From CAG-1031 sp964556785 (lineage in GTDB: Bacteria > Bacteroidota > Bacteroidia > Bacteroidales > Muribaculaceae): a stretch of DNA of 15,755 nucleotides. The notes below the pieces were generated by a model. It was not told the origin of the DNA. It did not search any database and worked only from the letters and a program-made list of their open reading frames with translations. Shown in pieces: positions 1 to 5,895 of the stretch (positions within the stretch are counted from its first letter, which is position 1; each line of letters starts with the position of its first letter). The translations under genes and the position numbers were made by a program. The stretch is from positions 1 to 15,755 of the forward strand of contig CAZKXM010000045.1 of assembly GCA_964556785.1 (NCBI GenBank), in the 5' to 3' direction.

Positions 1-95
1 ATGCAAGGATTCTGTTCCGAATGAGCAATGGCGAGGTGGTAAAATCTTATACTGATGATGTGCCGGACTGGGCTAGAATCATCCTTCCAAAATAA
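1..95 (+). CDS. C-terminal tail of an unknown protein (partial)
   Basis: The frame beginning at base 3 is open from the window edge to TAA at 93-95 and encodes the last 30 residues, ending in DDVPDWARIILPK. The other two frames stop at once or lack protein-like composition. The peptide is too short to assign to a family. The next feature downstream is a 59-bp hairpin repeat at 227-285 that could end this transcript. The call rests on reading frame alone. Confidence 0.5.
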   Translation, partial: ARILFRMSNGEVVKSYTDDVPDWARIILPK

Positions 96-226
96 GAAAC
101 GATGAAGTAAACGATATAATTCTTAGTTAATTGAAATCCCAAATTTGAACCATAAATAGCTAAATTACTAATAATCATATATCGTTATATTTCAGGAAGT
201 GAAATAACACAACATAATTCAAATAT

Positions 227-285
227 AATCCATCAGAAAGGGTTGCAGTCATTGCGATTGCAACCCTTTCTTGATGGACTATTCG
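227..285. repeat. 59-bp hairpin repeat, copy 1 (terminator-like)
   Basis: This 59-bp unit recurs at 3673-3731 with only two differences. It forms an 18-bp stem: left arm 230-247, 11-nt loop 248-258, right arm 259-277, with T271 bulged out. The inner stem AAAGGGTTGCA / TGCAACCCTTT is flanked by A and T tracts, so it would work as a bidirectional intrinsic terminator between the tail gene ending at 95 and the convergent protease gene ending at 380. The outer CCATCA/TGATGG arms and the conserved flank ACTATTCG are not needed for termination and suggest a dispersed repeat element. Confidence 0.75.
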
Positions 286-379
286 ATATAGACTGATGCT
301 AATTATCTGTTTATTTTGGCAGATTCTTCTGTAGCACCTAATCTCAGACACACATTTTGAAAAAAGTTCCTAACTTTGG

Positions 380-1513
380 TTAATTACAACCTCCAATTTT
401 TGCGATAAGATCCCGACATATCGCATAAGAATTTTTGACAAGATTCCTCTCGTGACAAAAATGGTGGTATTGCCCTGTCACTATTCCTACGTTCATCCGA
501 TTGTTTCTGGCTATTTCCTTTAACCGATTTGCGGCTGCGTACGGGTTCTCAATATCAGAAAATGCCTCAATGGGAGAACTCCCATTCCACAATGCCTCGG
601 TCGCATATTGGTTAGCTTCTGTTTCTTTTTCATTATTGACCATTATGCTTCTATCCACATCAATAAAACTCTGAGTACTATCCTGCTCAAGGTGAAGCAT
701 AATGTGTCCCAACTCATGCATAATTGTGAATGCGAAGTTATCAATTCTGTTCATTCTCTGAGTAGATACAATCGTGGGATTGCTGCCACTCCAGAATGAG
801 AACCCATCGACAGGCACTTTGTCAAGTCTTTTTTCCCCGGATATGAATTTAACGCCAAAAGTATTTAGCAACTTCTTAGTTTTCTCGATTACATCGGTAT
901 TGGAGAAGAACACTGCATTCAATTTTCCTATCAGTTCAGGAATTCGATCAGGCATAAATTCAGCATCCAGTGTCATGTTATTGCTCACATGTCTGACAAT
1001 AGTAATCCAAGTGAAGATATTTGATTGATCCGTCTGTACCTTTTCTGATTTTTTGAAGCATCCGGCGAAAGATACAAACAGTCGATCTAATTGCTGGACA
1101 TCTGAGATTCCGAGTGTCTCCATAATCAGAGCAATATTCTTCTCAAAATCTGAAGAAAACTCCAATCTCTTTTTCAATGCGCTCAAATTCGTATGAGTTC
1201 GCAATTTATTCCATATCTCAATAGCCGCAGTTCTGGATTTTATTTCTTTTCGTTTTATTTCAAGATCATGTTCATTTTGAAGCCTAAGCCAATCGGAAGC
1301 TTTTAGGCTTCCGGGTAGGGCTGCTTCAAGAAGGATTGCGATTTCAATAGTAATGTCTTTACTACCAGCGATAATACCGTTTATCATCGGGGCCGACTTT
1401 CCAAGAACCGAAGCAAGTTCCCTCTGCGAAAGCCCATACTCTTCCAACTCGCCTTTTAAGACAGTTCCGGGATGAGGAGAGAGTGTGTAATCTTGCGGGT
1501 TAATAATGTTCAT
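380..1513 (-). CDS. XRE/HigA-type HTH protein fused to ImmA/IrrE metallopeptidase
   Basis: The start ATG at 1513 gives 377 aa. An in-frame ATG at 1540 and a TTG at 1546 lie on or upstream of the transcription start expected from the promoter box at 1551-1544, so they are rejected. The N-terminus (MNIINPQDY..HPGTVLKGELEEYG) is typical of HigA-type antitoxins. It is followed by an XRE helix-turn-helix at about residues 25-60 (LSQRELASVLGKS). After a helical linker, a zinc-peptidase domain carries HELGH at 266-270 and a downstream ETEAN..YA motif whose Glu299 is the likely third metal ligand. In ImmA/IrrE families such proteases cleave repressors, often to control mobile elements or stress responses. 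Here the DNA-binding and protease domains share one chain, so it may control its own promoter or the divergent operon at 1891. The target is unknown. Confidence 0.85.
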   Translation of the reverse strand: MNIINPQDYTLSPHPGTVLKGELEEYGLSQRELASVLGKSAPMINGIIAGSKDITIEIAILLEAALPGSLKASDWLRLQNEHDLEIKRKEIKSRTAAIEIWNKLRTHTNLSALKKRLEFSSDFEKNIALIMETLGISDVQQLDRLFVSFAGCFKKSEKVQTDQSNIFTWITIVRHVSNNMTLDAEFMPDRIPELIGKLNAVFFSNTDVIEKTKKLLNTFGVKFISGEKRLDKVPVDGFSFWSGSNPTIVSTQRMNRIDNFAFTIMHELGHIMLHLEQDSTQSFIDVDRSIMVNNEKETEANQYATEALWNGSSPIEAFSDIENPYAAANRLKEIARNNRMNVGIVTGQYHHFCHERNLVKNSYAICRDLIAKIGGCN

Positions 1514-1543
1514 GCCAAAGGACCTTTCTTGTGAAATCATTTG

Positions 1544-1574
1544 CAAATATAATTATTATACAGTAGCTCGCAAA
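1544..1574 (-). promoter_or_regulatory. Bacteroidota-type promoter for the HTH-ImmA gene
   Basis: On the minus strand, TTTG at 1574-1571 is followed after exactly 19 nt by TATATTTG at 1551-1544. This matches the Bacteroidota housekeeping consensus TTTG-N19/21-TAnnTTTG. Transcription should begin near 1540-1536, which makes ATG 1513 the first usable start codon. Confidence 0.7.
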
Positions 1575-1630
1575 ATCAAAATATGATAACCTGAGGGTGT
1601 ACACTTTTTATAAAGATATTTCGCAAAAGA

Positions 1631-1662
1631 CTTGACTTCGCCAAGGAGAATTCTTAACTTTG
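1631..1662 (+). promoter_or_regulatory. Bacteroidota-type promoter for the DUF4417 operon
   Basis: CTTG at 1631-1634 is separated by 20 nt from a perfect TAACTTTG box at 1655-1662. Transcription would start near 1668 and leave a leader of about 220 nt before the ATG at 1891. The leader contains an inverted repeat, CAAAGA-tag-TCTTTG, at 1814-1828. No convincing gene is seen in 1663-1890; a short ATG frame at 1684 stops after four codons. The divergent protease promoter lies about 60 bp away, so both could share a regulator. Confidence 0.6.
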
Positions 1663-1890
1663 TAATCGATAATCGTTTCACCTATGAAAACAAGCTAAGC
1701 ATATTAAAGACGAGAGTGACACCGGTGCGACCAATGCCACTCTACGAGATTCGGTCGACAATCTGTTGCGAACTTCCACATTGCTACAACAGAAGGTCTG
1801 CTTTATAATCTTACAAAGATAGTCTTTGCTCGTCTAACTAACAAATCGGTCGCGTTAAATTATTACTGTTACCCTTTAATTTCCCAAAAA

Positions 1891-2646
1891 ATGACCGATT
1901 TTAAAGATTCCGGTTCACTCTTCCATGAGGAAGAATTAGGAAAAACGGGAGTGGAGCCGCCCAAATCCACACAAGATAAACGAATCGTATTCCACGAACG
2001 ATACCTTGGACTAAAAGAGTCCGAACAACGAAAAATGCGGATTCTTAATAAACACCTTCTGCCAAGTGAGACTGTCACTGAAGGAGAATTTGAACTTCCC
2101 AAAGTAAGACCTTACTCAGGTCCACTTCCCGATGTATTCATTCCTTATAGCGCGAAAGTGTGCTATAATTCCCAATACAAGGGAGTTTATTGTCATATTG
2201 ATGATAGTGGATTTGGCGCTACATGGACACGTCCGGTTGTTGCTCTCAAAAAAGTCGGTCGATATATGGTGGCAATCGCTCCCGATCACACATTATGGGT
2301 GGACGCGTTGAAGTGTGAGAATATCGAGCAACTCCGTAAAACACGCACTACACAACTTTTCTGGCAAAACAATGGCGTGCAAACCATCCAGACTGCATCA
2401 TGGGGCGATGCCGATTCTATAATGACCTATGCATTTGACGGACTTGCCGAATATAGCTGGACCTCGATAGGACATCAACATGTGGGGAATAAGATAGAGC
2501 AACGTCTTTTCAAATTCGGAGTACAGACACTTGTGGAGAGGAAAAGACCGCTGGGCCTTATCGTTTTCGGTGCCCCTCTTGGCTTTGATCCTGGAGTCCC
2601 AGTGATAGTAAAACCAAGTTTCATCTCTAAACTCAGAAGACTATGA
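1891..2646 (+). CDS. DUF4417 domain-containing protein
   Basis: This is a 251-aa protein with no signal peptide or membrane segment, so it is probably cytoplasmic. Residues 1-70 are polar and charged. From about residue 75 to 235 it matches my recollection of DUF4417: a VFIPYS segment, then VAIAPDHTLWVD, LFWQNNGVQTIQTASW, an FDGL segment and finally LGLIVFGAP. The biochemical function of the family is unknown; members are often seen near phage, plasmid or conjugative genes. Its stop overlaps the start of the next gene as ATGA at 2643-2646, which implies translational coupling. It is the first gene of a compact operon divergent from the HTH-ImmA protein. Confidence 0.75.
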   Translation: MTDFKDSGSLFHEEELGKTGVEPPKSTQDKRIVFHERYLGLKESEQRKMRILNKHLLPSETVTEGEFELPKVRPYSGPLPDVFIPYSAKVCYNSQYKGVYCHIDDSGFGATWTRPVVALKKVGRYMVAIAPDHTLWVDALKCENIEQLRKTRTTQLFWQNNGVQTIQTASWGDADSIMTYAFDGLAEYSWTSIGHQHVGNKIEQRLFKFGVQTLVERKRPLGLIVFGAPLGFDPGVPVIVKPSFISKLRRL

Positions 2647-3047
2647 AGCAAAAAGAAACAGCTGAAGACTGGAAATATCTTGCGGACACGCCTGAAGGAT
2701 TCGATGCCGCAATTAAGGGCTCCGTTTCAAAAAGTGAAAAAGAGTTCTTTGAAAAGCTCCGACATAAGATTCTTCATGAAACAGCATTTAGCAATGATGT
2801 GCTGTTGAAGGATGATGAGAATGATGATGCCATTTATATCATGCGTGTGGGAACCGATGACATTATGGTGGGTCACAACCTTACGGTAAATGGAAGTGAA
2901 CATGAGGCTGTCGAACTGGCCGGGGTGTGCTTTGCTATGTCATATGACCTTTATGATTTTCTCGGTTACCATATAACTCTTCAAGAGTGGTTGCGGAAAC
3001 GAGACTATCGGGGCATAAGATATGACCGCAATAATGACTATATGTAG
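2643..3047 (+). CDS. Unrecognised 134-aa protein
   Basis: I do not recognise this family. The protein is soluble-looking and acidic overall, with charged N-terminal helices (residues about 3-45), a run of acidic residues (DDENDDA) near residue 58-64, and a more hydrophobic C-terminal half (AVELAGVCFAMSYDLYDFLG) before a basic tail. It overlaps the DUF4417 gene by four bases (ATGA), so the two are probably made together and may form a complex or an effector/partner pair. Codon usage and GC look like those of the neighbouring cassette genes. It has no nuclease, protease or membrane motif that I can see. Confidence 0.7.
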   Translation: MKQKETAEDWKYLADTPEGFDAAIKGSVSKSEKEFFEKLRHKILHETAFSNDVLLKDDENDDAIYIMRVGTDDIMVGHNLTVNGSEHEAVELAGVCFAMSYDLYDFLGYHITLQEWLRKRDYRGIRYDRNNDYM

Positions 3048-3048
3048 T

Positions 3049-3153
3049 ATGGGGCTTCAACGTGACTATAATGAAGCTGGTGGTTTCTCAAGATACCTTT
3101 ACTATCAGGTTGGTGAAGCCATCACCACATCCAATGGTATTGTTGCAAAATAG
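3049..3153 (+). CDS. Possible 34-aa micro-ORF between the cassette genes
   Basis: ATG at 3049 lies one base after the stop of the 134-aa gene (TAG 3045-3047). The frame runs 34 codons to TAG at 3151-3153, and the final G of that stop is the first base of the GTG start of the next gene. The peptide starts MGLQRDYNEAGGFSRY, is soluble-looking and has no transmembrane segment. Exact abutment at both ends is what a translationally coupled gene would show. It also fills what would otherwise be an unusual 105-bp gap in a tight operon. A chance open frame of 34 codons is possible, so the call is tentative. Confidence 0.4.
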   Translation: MGLQRDYNEAGGFSRYLYYQVGEAITTSNGIVAK

Positions 3154-3488
3154 TGGCAAAAGAGAATGGTACTCCGTTTGACGGACTGCCCACATTTTCC
3201 AAATCGAGCGAAGTTTATCTGAAGGCAGATAAGGATGGTAACGTAGTTCAAGCCAGAATCTATAATGACAGAAAGCCTGTTTGTGATTTTGATTGGGACC
3301 ATTCACACCAAAACGCTAACGGAGAGAAGTTTGAAAAAGGGGTAGTCCATGTACAGGAGTTTAGGCAAAATTCAAATGGTGCATGGGAGCGCCTGAGTAA
3401 AGAGGCCCGTTACATGTCTAACGATGAAATTGAACGTTACGGAGAACTTTTGCGAAAGTTAAAACCAGATATTAAGTTCCGCCCTTAA
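3153..3488 (+). CDS. Unrecognised 111-aa protein with an Asp/His cluster
   Basis: The only usable start is GTG at 3153, because the frame is closed by TGA at 3114-3116 and holds no ATG before FDG. Residues 20-70 form the distinctive part: a DKDGNVVQARIY strand pair, then DFDWDHSH (Asp45, 47, 49; His50, 52) and VVHVQEF with His66. Clustered Asp and His residues like this can coordinate metal, as in small nuclease or toxin domains, but I cannot place it in a family. The C-terminus is a charged helix (SNDEIERYGELLRKLKPD). It is the last gene of the cassette, followed by an inverted repeat and hairpin repeat copy 2. Confidence 0.65.
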   Translation: MAKENGTPFDGLPTFSKSSEVYLKADKDGNVVQARIYNDRKPVCDFDWDHSHQNANGEKFEKGVVHVQEFRQNSNGAWERLSKEARYMSNDEIERYGELLRKLKPDIKFRP

Positions 3489-3555
3489 TATGTCCGTCCA
3501 AAATTCTCCTATGAGGTATTATCTACCTCTATGTCCCAATTAACGGTGAAATTCA

Positions 3556-3604
3556 GGCACAATAGAGGATGTCTTGTTCCCTGATGAAATTCTCTATTGT
3601 TGCC
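3556..3604. repeat. Inverted repeat downstream of the cassette
   Basis: Left arm 3556-3567 (GGCACAATAGAG) pairs with 3592-3604 over 12 bp, with T3601 bulged and a 24-nt loop. There is no T-run after it, so it is not a standard terminator. It may be an mRNA 3'-end structure or a protein-binding site. Apart from this and repeat copy 2, no gene is seen in 3489-3770. Confidence 0.4.
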
Positions 3605-3672
3605 GTGTAGTTATTGGGTTGGTGCTGATCGCAGATCTTTTAAATAGCCACATATATGGTTATGCAGCAATA

Positions 3673-3731
3673 AATCCATCAAAAAGGGTTGCAGTCATTG
3701 CGATTGCAACCCTTTTTTGATGGACTATTCG
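3673..3731. repeat. 59-bp hairpin repeat, copy 2 (terminator-like)
   Basis: This is the second copy of the unit at 227-285, in the same orientation. The stem is 3676-3693 with 3705-3723, and the loop is identical. The two differences from copy 1 (A3682 for G236, T3716 for C270) are partners in the stem, so the pairing is kept. AAAAA before and TTTTTT after the GGGTTGCA stem give a good bidirectional intrinsic terminator, which would end the DUF4417 operon. Confidence 0.8.
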
Positions 3732-3773
3732 TTTTATTGATATATGGACGACGGCTACATTCAGAGAATTAAC

Positions 3774-3825
3774 AAATATTAGGATGTAAGAATCCTATAT
3801 TTGCTCTTTGTGTGCGTTAACTTTG
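3774..3825 (+). promoter_or_regulatory. Promoter of the DUF1848 gene with overlapping palindrome
   Basis: A perfect TAACTTTG box lies at 3818-3825, 18 bp before the start ATG. No good TTTG box sits at the expected distance; TTTG at 3800-3803 is only 14 nt away. An inverted repeat of 11 bp (left arm 3774-3785 with T3780 bulged, right arm 3792-3802) covers the -33 area. It could bind a repressor or activator. The short leader suggests transcription starts just upstream of the ATG. Confidence 0.5.
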
Positions 3826-3843
3826 CTTTAGCAAGGCAAGATT

Positions 3844-4797
3844 ATGAACCATCGCAGCACAACAGTTATTACTGACCATAGAGAGGAAGTGACGGCACAA
3901 GCTCCCGTAATTGTGTCGGCGAGCAGAGCTACGGATGTTCCGGCTTTTTATTCTGACTGGTTCTTCGACCGATTAGGGAAGGGGTATGTGAGATGGCGCA
4001 ACCCGTTTAACGGCAAAGATAGTTATGTGTCGTTTGCCGACACTCGTTTTGTTGTGTTTTGGTCAAAGAATCCTGCCCCTATCATTCCGTATCTTCAAAA
4101 GCTTAGGGAGCGCGGAATCGGGTGCTATGTGCAATATACGCTCAACGATTATGAGAAAGAGGGCATTGAGTCCAATGTGCCTGAGTTGCATCACCGCATC
4201 GACACTTTCAAACGTCTCGTTGACACATTGGGAAATGGCTCGGTTGTGTGGCGGTTTGACCCTCTTGTTTTGACCGATAGCGTTTCGGATGAATCCCTGC
4301 TTGAAAAGATTGCTAATATCGCGGATCGCTTGCGCGGCTACACAGAAAAACTCGTTTTCAGTTTTGCCGATATCGCGTCGTATAAGAAAGTTGGGAGAAA
4401 TCTGATGCAGGCTGGAATAAAATATAAAGAATGGGACTATGAATCGATGTTGAGCTTCTCTGAAAACCTCGCTGAGTTAAACAAATCATGGGGATTTCGA
4501 CTCGCTACCTGCTCTGAACCGATCGCCTTAGAACAATTCAACATTGAACACAACAGGTGCATAGATCCCGAACTGATAGCCCGTCTGGCTCCTGACGATG
4601 CAGATCTTCAAAACTTTCTTTTCAACGCACGCACTGACAGGGGCCAGCGCAAGCATTGCGGCTGCATATTGTCAAAGGATATCGGCGCCTATAACACCTG
4701 CGCACACGGCTGCGCATATTGTTATGCCAACACGTCGCCTCATTCAGCACTGGCTAACTATCGCCGCCACAGTCCCGAAAACGACTCAATTCTTTAG
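3844..4797 (+). CDS. DUF1848 family protein with C-terminal Cys cluster
   Basis: The 317-aa protein starts at ATG 3844, just after a promoter box. The N-terminal part carries the DUF1848 signature: IVSASRATDVPAFYSDWF (residues 23-40), then RNPFNGK, FVVFWSKNP and WRFDPLVL. These segments resemble strands of a TIM-barrel-like fold. The C-terminus holds HCGC (271-274) and C286-x3-C290-x2-C293, a CxxxCxxC pattern like the one that holds the 4Fe-4S cluster and SAM in radical SAM enzymes, but placed at the opposite end of the chain. The family has long been noted for this similarity, but no reaction is established that I know of. It stands alone, bounded by hairpin repeat copy 2 upstream and a non-coding stretch downstream. 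Confidence 0.85.
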   Translation: MNHRSTTVITDHREEVTAQAPVIVSASRATDVPAFYSDWFFDRLGKGYVRWRNPFNGKDSYVSFADTRFVVFWSKNPAPIIPYLQKLRERGIGCYVQYTLNDYEKEGIESNVPELHHRIDTFKRLVDTLGNGSVVWRFDPLVLTDSVSDESLLEKIANIADRLRGYTEKLVFSFADIASYKKVGRNLMQAGIKYKEWDYESMLSFSENLAELNKSWGFRLATCSEPIALEQFNIEHNRCIDPELIARLAPDDADLQNFLFNARTDRGQRKHCGCILSKDIGAYNTCAHGCAYCYANTSPHSALANYRRHSPENDSIL

Positions 4798-4854
4798 GCC
4801 CTTACATAGCACACAGCAAATCGCGCCTGAGGCGGGGTAAAATTTAGGGCGGGG

Positions 4855-4885
4855 ATTGCGGATTAAAAATAAAATTGTAATTTTG
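4855..4885 (+). promoter_or_regulatory. Bacteroidota-type promoter heading a non-coding region
   Basis: ATTG at 4855-4858, 19 nt, then TAATTTTG at 4878-4885 fits the consensus. No credible protein gene follows for over 400 bp, so the promoter probably drives a structured RNA or a long leader. Directly after it, GTCGGCGCAGA (4885-4895) pairs with TCTGCGCAGAC (4955-4965) with one mismatch. Confidence 0.5.
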
Positions 4886-5084
4886 TCGGCGCAGACCGCC
4901 TGCAGGAGCCCGGTCGGGGCGAGAGCGGCGGGATGTAAGCGCGGAGCAGTGCGTTCTGCGCAGACATATATAAAAAGGCGTTTATCGGCGCTCTTTCTTG
5001 GCGTTCTGAAATCTGGAAAATTTCAATCTCAGTCAAGAATGAAGCAAACGGTAGATAGCTTATGTGGTATGTAGATTATGTAAA
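4885..5084 (+). other. Non-coding GC-rich foldable stretch, then a small hairpin
   Basis: Sequence 4885-4965 is notably GC-rich. It can close an 11-position outer stem (4885-4895 with 4955-4965, one G/A mismatch) and contains CCGC/GCGG pairs (4896-4899 with 4925-4928). A small TGAAAT/ATTTCA hairpin lies at 5007-5025. A 72-codon frame (4856-5074) crosses the region but has Cys/Arg/Ala-rich, non-protein-like composition and is not called. The stretch may be the 5' part of the RNA that ends near 5229, or a separate transcript. Confidence 0.35.
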
Positions 5085-5229
5085 AGCGAGCGCCATGGCG
5101 TTGGCTACGACACATAATTGCATAAACTGCGTGAGGCTTCTGCATGTTTGCTCGTTCAACTGAGATGGGCATTCCAGAGCCTCAGAACGTGGAACGAGCA
5201 ACGGGTACAGCTCTCACGCAATTCTTTTT
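5085..5229 (+). ncRNA. Candidate structured small RNA with long interrupted hairpin
   Basis: Helix 1 pairs 5128-5135 with 5213-5220 (TGCGTGAG/CTCACGCA). An internal bubble follows at 5136-5147 and 5202-5212. Helix 2 pairs 5148-5157 with 5192-5201 (TTGCTCGTTC/GAACGAGCAA). Helix 3 pairs 5160-5164 with 5181-5185 (CTGAG/CTCAG). A T-run at 5225-5229 follows helix 1, as in an intrinsic terminator. A hairpin at 5085-5106 with a CGCCATGGCG core lies upstream. A long rod with a large internal bubble is the architecture of 6S RNA, and Bacteroidales carry a terminator-ended RNA class (Bacteroidales-1) that has been linked to 6S. That identity is inference. The 5' end is uncertain and could be the promoter at 4855-4885. 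A regulatory leader of the downstream lipoprotein gene is the alternative. Confidence 0.5.
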
Positions 5230-5253
5230 AATTGATCAACCATTAGGAGAGCG

Positions 5254-5322
5254 ATGGAATATTCAGGTGATGAAACGGAGCAACATTATCTGAGTATCTC
5301 AACACTTCATGCTCCACCCTAA
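5254..5322 (+). CDS. Possible 22-aa upstream ORF
   Basis: AGGAGAG at 5245-5251 precedes ATG 5254 at a spacing typical of Shine-Dalgarno sites. The frame encodes MEYSGDETEQHYLSIST plus five residues and stops 6 bp before the lipoprotein ATG. Strong Shine-Dalgarno sequences are uncommon in Bacteroidota, so this one stands out. It may be a leader peptide coupled to the lipoprotein gene or a chance frame. Confidence 0.25.
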   Translation: MEYSGDETEQHYLSISTLHAPP

Positions 5323-5328
5323 AAACCA

Positions 5329-5775
5329 ATGGTTAAAACCTTTCACCTATCACTGTGCATGCTCCTGTGTATGCTGTTCTCGGTTGCAACTTCGTCGTGC
5401 AGCAAGGATGACAAAGATGAACCCGCCAACCCCTCATCAAACTCAATTGTAGGCACATGGGTTAACGACGATTCAGAGGTAGATTACAGTGACATCTACA
5501 CCCTCGTCTTCAACAGTGACCACACCGGTTACATCCGTAACGACTATGGCTCGCGCTCATCACACACAACTCAGATGAACTTTGACTGGTCACTGACCAC
5601 AACAAGCTCAGGACAGTATCGTCTGGCAGTCATTTACAAGTCAGGCGACCGTTATATGGACGGACCCTTCGGAGATGGCTATGCTCAATATGAATGCCTC
5701 GTGACAATCGCAGGAAGCACTCTTTCAATTCAGACGGGCGACAACACAGTGATGCTCTTCCGTCGCAGCAAATAA
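5329..5775 (+). CDS. Small surface lipoprotein, lipocalin-like
   Basis: The 148-aa precursor has a short basic start (MVK), a hydrophobic signal segment (residues 5-20) and a Bacteroidota-type lipobox ending at Cys24. The residues after it, SKDDKDE, match the Lys-(Asp/Glu)2 lipoprotein export signal that sends lipoproteins to the cell surface. After a Pro/Asn/Ser linker, the mature domain starts with IVGTW and continues with alternating beta-strand pattern to a final VMLFRRS strand. This is typical of the small lipocalin-like Bacteroidales lipoproteins with a conserved GTW. The ligand is unknown. It stands convergent to the polysaccharide operon and is separated from it by a strong hairpin. 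Confidence 0.75.
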   Translation: MVKTFHLSLCMLLCMLFSVATSSCSKDDKDEPANPSSNSIVGTWVNDDSEVDYSDIYTLVFNSDHTGYIRNDYGSRSSHTTQMNFDWSLTTTSSGQYRLAVIYKSGDRYMDGPFGDGYAQYECLVTIAGSTLSIQTGDNTVMLFRRSK

Positions 5776-5796
5776 TCTAATACTATTAAACAGGTA

Positions 5797-5830
5797 GGAG
5801 GCTGTCTATTGTTGATTGTAGACAGCCTCC
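5797..5830. terminator. Strong hairpin between convergent genes
   Basis: A perfect 12-bp stem, GGAGGCTGTCTA (5797-5808) with TAGACAGCCTCC (5819-5830), encloses a 10-nt loop. It lies 22 bp after the lipoprotein stop and 66 bp after the end of the opposing polysaccharide operon. T-tracts on either side are weak (CTCCGTTTG on the plus side). It is likely a bidirectional terminator or mRNA-protecting hairpin. Confidence 0.65.
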
Positions 5831-5895
5831 CTCCGTTTGTCATATCTCCCGGTTCTGATTGTAATTGCCGGTCCTGACGGGGTATGTACCTGAAG

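Noticed and set aside
1514..1546. Upstream TTG and ATG starts for the HTH-ImmA gene
   Set aside because: They coincide with the promoter box and predicted transcription start. ATG 1513 gives the usual HigA-type N-terminus.
1684..1830. Fragmentary frames in the DUF4417 leader
   Set aside because: A frame with a peptide such as DSVDNLLRTSTLLQQ runs to about 1820 but has no start codon and matches no family I know. It could be a gene remnant but is not supported.
227..3731. CRISPR or transposon interpretation of the 59-bp repeats
   Set aside because: There are only two copies, 3.4 kb apart in the same orientation. There is no transposase, no terminal inverted repeats facing each other, and no spacer pattern.
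4856..5074. 72-codon plus-strand frame in the non-coding gap
   Set aside because: It overlaps a promoter box and foldable GC-rich sequence, and its Arg/Ala/Cys-rich translation is not protein-like. An RNA role fits better.
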